From Enoplolaimus lenunculus (Eukaryota > Nematoda > Enoplea > Enoplida > Thoracostomopsidae), in contig JASANG010000398.1 of NCBI GenBank assembly GCA_030248215.1, forward strand, positions 186,001 through 250,000: a stretch of DNA of 64,000 nucleotides. The letters run 5' to 3'. This document shows positions 49,201-58,200 of the stretch, piece by piece. Position 1 is the stretch's first letter. Each line of letters opens with the position of its first letter. Position numbers and translations under genes: made by a program. Below the pieces are notes generated by a model. It did not search any database. It was not told the DNA's origin and saw only the letters and a list, made by a program, of their open reading frames with translations.

Positions 49201-52200
49201 AACGCGAAATTGTTACCGTTATTGATCGGCGGCAACGTGGTCAACATCGCATAGCCCCAGAAGCAAAAAGACGGTTCGAAGATTTGTTGGACAAAATTAG
49301 AATGGTAACTAGATTACTCGTGTGCTTTGTAGCGCCACATGTACTTTTGTAGTTTATACATGAGTTTGAAATCGATACAACAACATGAGTAAGGATTACC
49401 AAGCAGTTTCTGAACTAAGCATTAGGTAGCAATTTAGCACACTGATTATGATAGTCTTCAGCGTAACATCTACTGTACATGATTTTGGGCTATGAATGTA
49501 ACAAATTTAGCAGGTCTTACTATATTAGTGTGAATTAGAATGCTGTCGGAGCTGGATTTTAAAGTTTCCAGATACGGTTGAGATTTCTGTTGTTCTTTCT
49601 TCTCAAACTGAGATGTCGTATTATTGCTTCAGAAAGGTACAATATCGGAAGACGATGATATAACCTTTCAAACACGGCAACGAAATCGACGATCTAAATT
49701 GGCGACAGAATCACAAATTCCGGCGGAAACAAATTTGAAAGTTTATAAACCGAACATTTCCGTGCTTACTTCAGTATGTTATTGTGTTTGTGTTTATTTG
49801 ATTTTCAAAAATTAAATTATAGTTTGACGGATTTTGTAAAGATTGTACTTGCTTTGGTGCTGGAAAATTGAAATATTTACACGCTTAGCTAAGGCAACAA
49901 TAAGATTTGTCGATTTTCATGTCTGGCCTAGGTACGACTGACAGGGTTTCACCACACCACTTTTGATATATTCCCCTCTCACAGTTGTCCAATCATGCGC
50001 CATATCTGTCTTCACCACCAGAGTTTTCATGTCTTTATTAACTGCATCTATCCAAACTTCGTAAATTCATTACAGGCGTGGTCAGTGCAACGGTGTGTGT
50101 CTAAAGATGATTGGATGGAATGGCTCAAACGTCTAAGTTTGCAGTTGTTAGTCCAGTCGCCTTATGCGGCTCTTAGATCGTGTGGCCGAGTGGCAAAAGA
50201 TTACCAGCCACTGTCGCGGTATATATGTTATTTTTTCTTTTAACCTGAAATTCTTGAATATAGTAAAACTGCTAATCTAAATTTTTCGACATTAGTAGTG
50301 TAAAAAGGCCAGTTTTTCTCCGCCTCCCCTCTTTTTCTTCGGGGAAGGTAGGAGGGGAAATAAAGAGGGCTTTGAAAGGGAAGGGACGGGTTAACGGAGG
50401 TGCTTGTAATGATCAGCAAAGGATAATCCCCAGCCCAGCATCAAAGGGCCAGACGTATGGAATCTCCTAGTAGCTGTACAAAAAGTCGCAAGTTTTTGCA
50501 CAAAGGGTTATTTGTTTTTTATTTAAAAATGTAATAACAACATGCAAGTATCATTAATATTCATTTTTCATTTTTAAAAAGTGCAATAATAACTTATAGT
50601 TTTTCACATCTTCCTGTTCGTGTTTTTCTGACGTACATTTTAACTCCACCACCTATCTAGTCATTGTTAAACACACCCTCTATATAACATTGTCAACTAT
50701 TCCGGTTCCCGCAATTATTGACCCTCCATTTCCGGTAATTTTTTATCGGAATTAAAAATTCCGGTATTAAATTTTGGTTGGTGGAAATTAAGATATTTTA
50801 CTAAAAAATGACGATAGAAATTCAGTAGATTTCATTCGTGGAGTATATAAACCTTTACAGTCGCCAAAAATAAACCATCGAAGGTAGAATGCGCTTCCGT
50901 GGATTATGATTACAGCAGATAAAGTGAATACCTATTTCCAACTAAGGGTTATTTCACCAATAATATTTCAAAAAAGAAAATGAACATGAATTTCTCGGTG
51001 GCGTATATTTTTTATTTTCGGGTTTCGGTTGCGTTTCCTTAATTTTTTCAATTTGCGGTTCCGGCAAATTGTAATTCCGGTTGCATCCTGGTGAAAACGC
51101 ATACATAGGTCACCTAAACAAAGTACTTATTTGTTTTGTGTTTGAAAGATGTTCAAAATACATATATTGAAAGTACAGCTTTGATTTACCTGGTGTGTAC
51201 GCGCTGATGCATTGGTGCTTAGAATATATCAATATATTCAGAGACATGTTCAATGCTGCGTTTATGTCGTGTTGGACAGAGCTTCCAGAAGATAAGCAGG
51301 AAGAACTGTCCGAATGTTTAAAGAGAGCTTTGACGGTAAGTACGTTTTTTCATATTTTAAACATATTAATCTTGGTTCAACGTCACTTTACTATAACTAA
51401 TTTATGTGTGAATTTTAGCTGCAGGCAATTTAGGGTTCTTAAACCTTAACAAAGCAGACTCTTGACCAATGCGTGGGAGCAAAGGCTTTTTGGAATATTT
51501 TTGCTTAAAATGTCTATTTCGTGAATGTTACTGTTATTTGTTTCAGGAAACAGATATTCCAGAGATTATTCAAACAATACTGAATTTAGCGGAATTTATG
51601 GACCACTCGGATAGAGGTCCTTTGTCGATTGATCCCAGTATTCTTGGTTTACGAGCGCTCAAATCCCGTGCTTATGCGAAAGCTCTAAAATACATCGAAG
51701 CAGACTTTCACGACCTGCAATCTGATAAAATTGATATTCTAGAGAAGTTAATAAGGTAGAGAAATGCATGCATCATGATGTGCACAATCTGTTTATGGAC
51801 GCACTTTTAGTTATTGCGACTGTTAATAGCCATCCGATTTAGTTTATATATTATAAATTGGAACTTTTTACACTCACTGGATTTCAATACAGTATTGCAG
51901 CTTTTTGCTTTAACGAAATATTGAAAATTTCTGCTTGCATTCAGCGTACAGATTGATGAGAAGATTTGAAGCTATGTAATTGTAAGAAATGCCCTGGTGC
52001 CATAGTCGTGCTCAGTATCAACTTTTTAATTTAAAACTTGGGCACATTTAGGCTCAGGAAAATCAAAAGTTATCCTTGGTGCCAGGGCCGGGGCCTTAAG
52101 CTCTGTACCAGTGCTAATGCCAAGGCTACGTCCCGCCGTCCCGTGTAATTGTATAGGTCAGTACTATAGTACTCAGCAGCAGGGTGCGACCACATATTAA

Positions 52201-55200
52201 ATTGCCGGATACCGGAACCGGATTACAAACTTTTTACTGGAACCGGATGTTAACCGGATATTGCATCTTAAATTGGATACTGCTGGAAGTATTTGAGATG
52301 CGCAAACGTATGATATTTTGCACTGCTACCGTAAGTATCCCTATCTGGTAGGTTTATACCGCAACCACATTTCCGGTCACACTCTGCTAAGCAGATGGTT
52401 TTTGCTCATGTCCAGAGTCGTATGTACACCTTCTATGTTGTTTGATCATCATAATTTATGCTATTTCAGTGTTAACAATAAGCTTCAGCTTCCAGATGAG
52501 TCTAAAGGAGTTGTTGAATATGCAAAGAAAAAGGGAATTTCTTCGTTAAAGGTACGCGATGATGTTACCAAGCTCGCCCGGTTAGAATAGCGAAAAATTA
52601 TACCAATGTAATATAGAATTAATAGCCGCTGTTGTTTGCTTTGGAGACTTGCCTCAGTTGGATGTTTTTATGTTTGTCGACCATATAGTTTATGTTTTTA
52701 TAATGTAATTTGGGTGTGTGTTTCAATTTTGTCAGATACGGGAACGCTGGTACGAAAAGCTACACGAATGGGACAAAGCTCTTAAATCTTATGAATGCAA
52801 GCAAGAGCTTGAACCGGACAATCTAGAATTTACGCTCGGAAGGCTACGGTGTTTGGAAGCGCTAACTGAATGGTAAGTTATAATACATGCACAGTTCAGT
52901 ATTTTTAATCCGGCTCTCAGAACGATTTTAGAGTTTAAACATGCAGCATTAGAGTGACACTTTAGATTAATAGAATGCTACAGTTGTACGGACTAGTGAA
53001 ACATCGTTGGTACCGCCGACGAACTGAATGGAAGGTTGCTTTTTGTGCAGATCTCGTCGAGCTTAGTTCAATGGTGCTATTGAACTCAGCGCGTCGAGAT
53101 CTGTGAAATAATCCGCTTTTCATTAAATTCCTAGGGATTCTGTTCCTCCGACTAATAATCATAGAATTTGTGTTTTTGTGCGACCGTTTTTGGGAAACAG
53201 AAAATTTAAAATTGCTGTTTTATTTTCAGGGAGGAGATAGACAGAATTGGCACTGACAAGCTGAAAAATCTGACTAATATAGAAAACTACCAGGACGTGT
53301 TGAAGATTTTATCAGCTGCGTCGTGGGGAATGGGTAAGTTTAACAAATTACTATTTGAATATAACCGATGAGTGTTTACGTGCGTTTATTACAACAGCTT
53401 CGATTATCGTATAGTTGTATATATGCGCAATTATTTCTTCAATTTGCTTTTTGTATAACGTCAACTTTTTTAATAATGTTTTATTTCTAGTCATGGGTGG
53501 CCACAGGTGGGACGTTGGCGTTCCTCTTCAAATGTCTAATAGGCATCTGAATTTTTAGCAGAAAAAATGAGTGATACCCAGTTGCTAAACATATTAGAAG
53601 CCCGCCTGCCTTGAAGAAATCTTGGGACCACTAGCGCTAGTACATGACTGCAACGTATCCAACCAGATTCAGAATTTGCAAACGTCAACTTATGCGTGAT
53701 GCTTTGTTTTAGAAAAATGGGACAATATGGAATCGTACGTTGAAAAACTAAACAGAAATACTATTGATGGCACATTTATGCGTGCGGTTCTTGCAATACA
53801 TCAGAACAAGTTTGAATTGGCTCAAGATAACATCGACAAGGCTCGAGATTTGATTGATACTGAATTGACATCAGTGTTAGTAATTTTGCTTCCAGTTTCG
53901 TATTAATAACACTGAAGAAGTCAATGTGGTAGTGTCGTATTTTCTTTCTATAATTCAGTTAACGTTCTTCAAAATAAAGTGATTTTGGTAATTTCATTCA
54001 TATAAATTAAATTTTCTAGCGCAGGCGAAAGTTATAATCGAGCCTACAAAGCCATGGTTCAAGTGCAGTTGTTTGTGGAATTAGAAGAAGCGATTCAATA
54101 TAAACTTGTACCAGATCGTCGCACTACAATTCAAAAAATATGGGTTAATCGGCTTTCGGTGCGTTTTAATGGTTATGCTATTTACCGGTACTTTATTTAC
54201 CGCACACAGTATCGTATTTAATGCAGGCGAATAACACTGTGCCATATTGTAAATCGACTCGATTCTGCTGTTATTATTATTACCTTGTGAATACGAATAT
54301 CGCAAAATCATGGGGTTTAGTTTTCTGAAATAAATGAAATAGTGAGGAGATTAGACTAAAATCAAACCCAGGTTCAGATTGAGCGTCGTAAACTGCAAGG
54401 AGAAGATGTGCAACATTATTTTCCTAGCGTTGCAAAGCAGACATTTTAATATTATCTCGCGCTAGATTTTTGCAGGGTATTCAAACTTCTGTTGAAGATT
54501 GGCAAAAACTATTACAAGTTCGGTCATTGGTGTTGCAACCGAAAGAAATGCAAAAAACGTGGCTTAAATTTGCATCGCTATGTCGCAAACACAACAAATT
54601 GGTAAATCAACCTGTTTGAATTTTTGTGTGATTGTGCAGTAGTGTAGTATTTTGCGATTATTTGGCAACATAGTAGCAACAATTTTTTTTATCTCTTTTT
54701 CGATAAAATGTAACAACGGAGTAAGTTTTTTGTTTTTATTCACAGAATCTATCGAAAAAGACTTTGACAATGTTGATGGAAGTTGATACAAATTTTAGTC
54801 CAGATCAACCAATATCGGTGGAAAATCCTGAGATTGTTCTGGCTTACGTGAAGCATTTATGGGCGAGTGGCCAGAAGGTAATCGCAATAATTGTGATGAG
54901 AGTTTGAGATATTTTTACAAACGCGCTTATTGTCACCAAGCAGTTGAATGCGTTGTTTAATGATGCCACTACTAAGAACACAGAGGATGTACGGAGCCAG
55001 TATATGCGTTTAGATAATATTAAATTGTAAATTTGTGATTAAATTGTTCACCGAAGCCGTATGTATGTTTTAGCGACAGACTGCCAGAAACTCAAAATAG
55101 AATTTGGCTATCTTTAGTTATCTGTAGGAAACAATTTACGATAAAATTTTGATATGTGATGTACGCTGAAGAATTGATTATTTTTTCTATATAACGATCA

Positions 55201-58200
55201 GTTTACACACCGGTTGCTGTCCGCTGAGAGATGATGAGAATCATTTTTGATTACATAGGTTTGAATTGCTGTTTGTTATAGAATATATACTTTTCAGCAT
55301 TGTTATAGAATATATACTTTTCAGCAAGCTGCATTCACACAAATGACACAATTGATGGAAAAGTTTCGAATAATTCCGGGAACAGAAAACTTAGCGGAAA
55401 CTCCAGAAACACAGCGTCTTAAAGCAAAGTATGAACAAGTTTTCGCTTTTTCGTTTGACTTAGTTTTATGCATAGTATAGGCCTGTGATGATTGATGGCT
55501 GTTTTCAACTTAAGTAAAGAATTCAGCGAATTTCTAAGTGGTTTGTTAAGAAACGAAAGCTCCACTGATGGTGAAGAATTTCACAAACTTTTTTATACTT
55601 TTATTTGTATTGGTACCATCTGGTGTACCGCCATGGATGCTATTTGGAATTCAATGTTTTGTGCTGGATGTGCCTTTACACCGAAGCCAATTAATATTAT
55701 AGGAAAACACTTTTAATGACTGAAGGTATGCATCTTACGTTTCAATAAAATACTTTATTCAGCTGAGTTTATTTTCTGTTTGATTTCATGTATATTCAGA
55801 TGCTACTTGAAATTTGGTCAATGGAAAGAGGAAATTATGGGAAAATCTAATGATCAGGGATATCAACAAGTGATGAACTTTTACAAATGTGCAACGGAAT
55901 TTGACCGCCAGTGGTACAAGGTAAATTGTAGCTACATTGACACGGCCGTTGTTTTTCTAAGAACATTAACTGTTTGTAGTGTGTTGCAGCAGTTTGCAAA
56001 CAAAAATGATACTTTATAATACGAGTTTGGTACTCAGCATAATTTCAGTTTTGTATTACTTTGCGGTATTCGTTGGCTAGATGACCGATGCGCAGAAACG
56101 GTCGGAATTTCAGAATGCCCTGTAGCGTCTTGAAAAATTTATTGATATAATTTGAAAACTCTGGAGGTGGTAATTCTGCAAAACAGTTTAACGCAAATAT
56201 GTACGACAGCGTCAACACTAAAGACGCGTATTTCATGGTGCCTGAATTTGAAAAGATTTTAGTTTTGCGTTACGAACAGCTACTCTGAAATATTTGGTCA
56301 TAAAGAATGCTCGGTTAGTGGTTACTGACTACCGTACTACCGAAGGTAATTATGATTTGCGTAAAGTTGCAAACTTAAATGGATTGTATTTATATTGTGT
56401 ACGATAATTTCAGGCGTATCACGCTTTGGCCAGATGCCATTACGATGCAGCAATGTATCATCAAAGTAAACTTATTCGTTTGCCAGTCTTACCAGTAGCT
56501 CCTGTAGTTTCAATTATTCCTCCAATTCCAGCTCCTCTTGGAGCTAGTGCTCCAGTTCATTTGCCGCCGGGCGCTGCAGGTCCAACTGGTGCAGTTGCTT
56601 TGCCTACCTTACAGCAGCAACCGATTCCAACGACAGGTATACCTCCTGGACAGGCTGGACCTTCACTAATGGCGCCTCTCCCCACTCAAGGGGGTTTGCC
56701 TCCGAATACCAGTATTCCGCCAATGTCGTCAGCGCAACAGCAACAACTACTGTCTACTGCAGCTGGAGCGGTTGCTCAGATGGTACCGCCGATTTCAGGG
56801 CAGTGTCAGACCATGTCCAAGGACAAACTTGGGCAACACCCGGTTTATCCACCGAATTCCGGTGCACTCGGTCCCACACCTCAGCAATCTTTACCACCAG
56901 CATCATTAGGTGGTGCTACTTTACTAAGCACACAGCAGCAGCAACAAGTCGAATTGCGGGAGGTATTTATTGCTTATTTTGTATCGACCCTTTAAATTAA
57001 TTGTGTGTTAAGTGCTTCTGTATAGTAACAAGCAACGTAACACTGCGATTTTGGAAATTGGTCCCAGTGTTTAATTTATCACGCCTTTGCGCTATTTTTG
57101 GCTTGGTTTACTATGCGTGCGTTGACTTATGTATTTTGTAAGCGATACAATGAAGCTGGCTTCTCCACAGCGGGGGGGGCAGCATTTTTCGAAATTTTCA
57201 TTTTCCACCCGGCGAAAATTTTGTCGCCCCCCGGAAAGGCCCCCCGGCGAATTTTCAGCCGCCCCCCAGCAAAATGCCCCCAGCAAATTTTTTTGCTGGG
57301 TGGCCCCCAGGATTTTTATGAGCCAAAAATTTTCAATGTGAAAACATAAAGACCTGGACTTTTTTGAGGCGGACATTCGGCAAAATGTGATTTTATATTA
57401 CGCTGAGTACTCATAATTTTTAATAACGTTACAAATACCGGTAGTAACTAGTACAATTCAATAATGAACTGAAAAAAGCACAATTATATAAAGACCGATT
57501 CTGGGCATATAGCATTCGAAAGTACCTTGCAGCAACAATTTCAACCCGCCTGAGCCTTATGATAAACTGAAGCTGTGACTAATATATAAAATATATGTTA
57601 ATCACAGTTTCAATTATAGCTTATCTATATTTTATAATTCTGCTTCATTCAACTTCTTGTAAAGTTGTCAGTAATATTAGTTAAAGTTATTGTTATTAGC
57701 GTTTGCGGGGAATTTTTGTCATGTTGTGCGATATGTAATCTCCAGTTGAGTTGGAAACACGATCTAGAATAAAAAATGGTTCAAAAAGTCGGCTTGTAAA
57801 ATTTTAAGCCTGCCCCCCAAGACCACCCAGATCATCTGGGGGCTCCCCAGGAAACGCCCCCTGGCGGAAATTTTCAAGCTGTAGAGAAGCCAGTGAAATA
57901 CGTATTACATTATGGCAATTGTGCTTGGTTATCTTGTATTTGAAAATCTAAATTTTCTGTGCCGTGTTGAGAAGTTGGAATGATAGTAGTTTTTGATTAA
58001 AGTTTAACACAGCTGTATTTTTGGATTTTACTGTGTGAAGAAAGTATAATAAAAATGGTGCCACTAATTTTGAAATCGCTATTCTCTGTTTTTTGTCATA
58101 GACATATGTGGAGTGTCCGTCCCTTGTAAGGGTTAACCGTGTGCAAAAAGCGATGCAAAATAAATTTTCATCGCTACGCCAGCTCCCCAGAAACAAATTT

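Noticed and set aside
57092-57376. Open frames on both strands in C/G-run sequence
   Set aside because: Low-complexity homopolymer runs suppress stops on both strands; there is no conserved protein.
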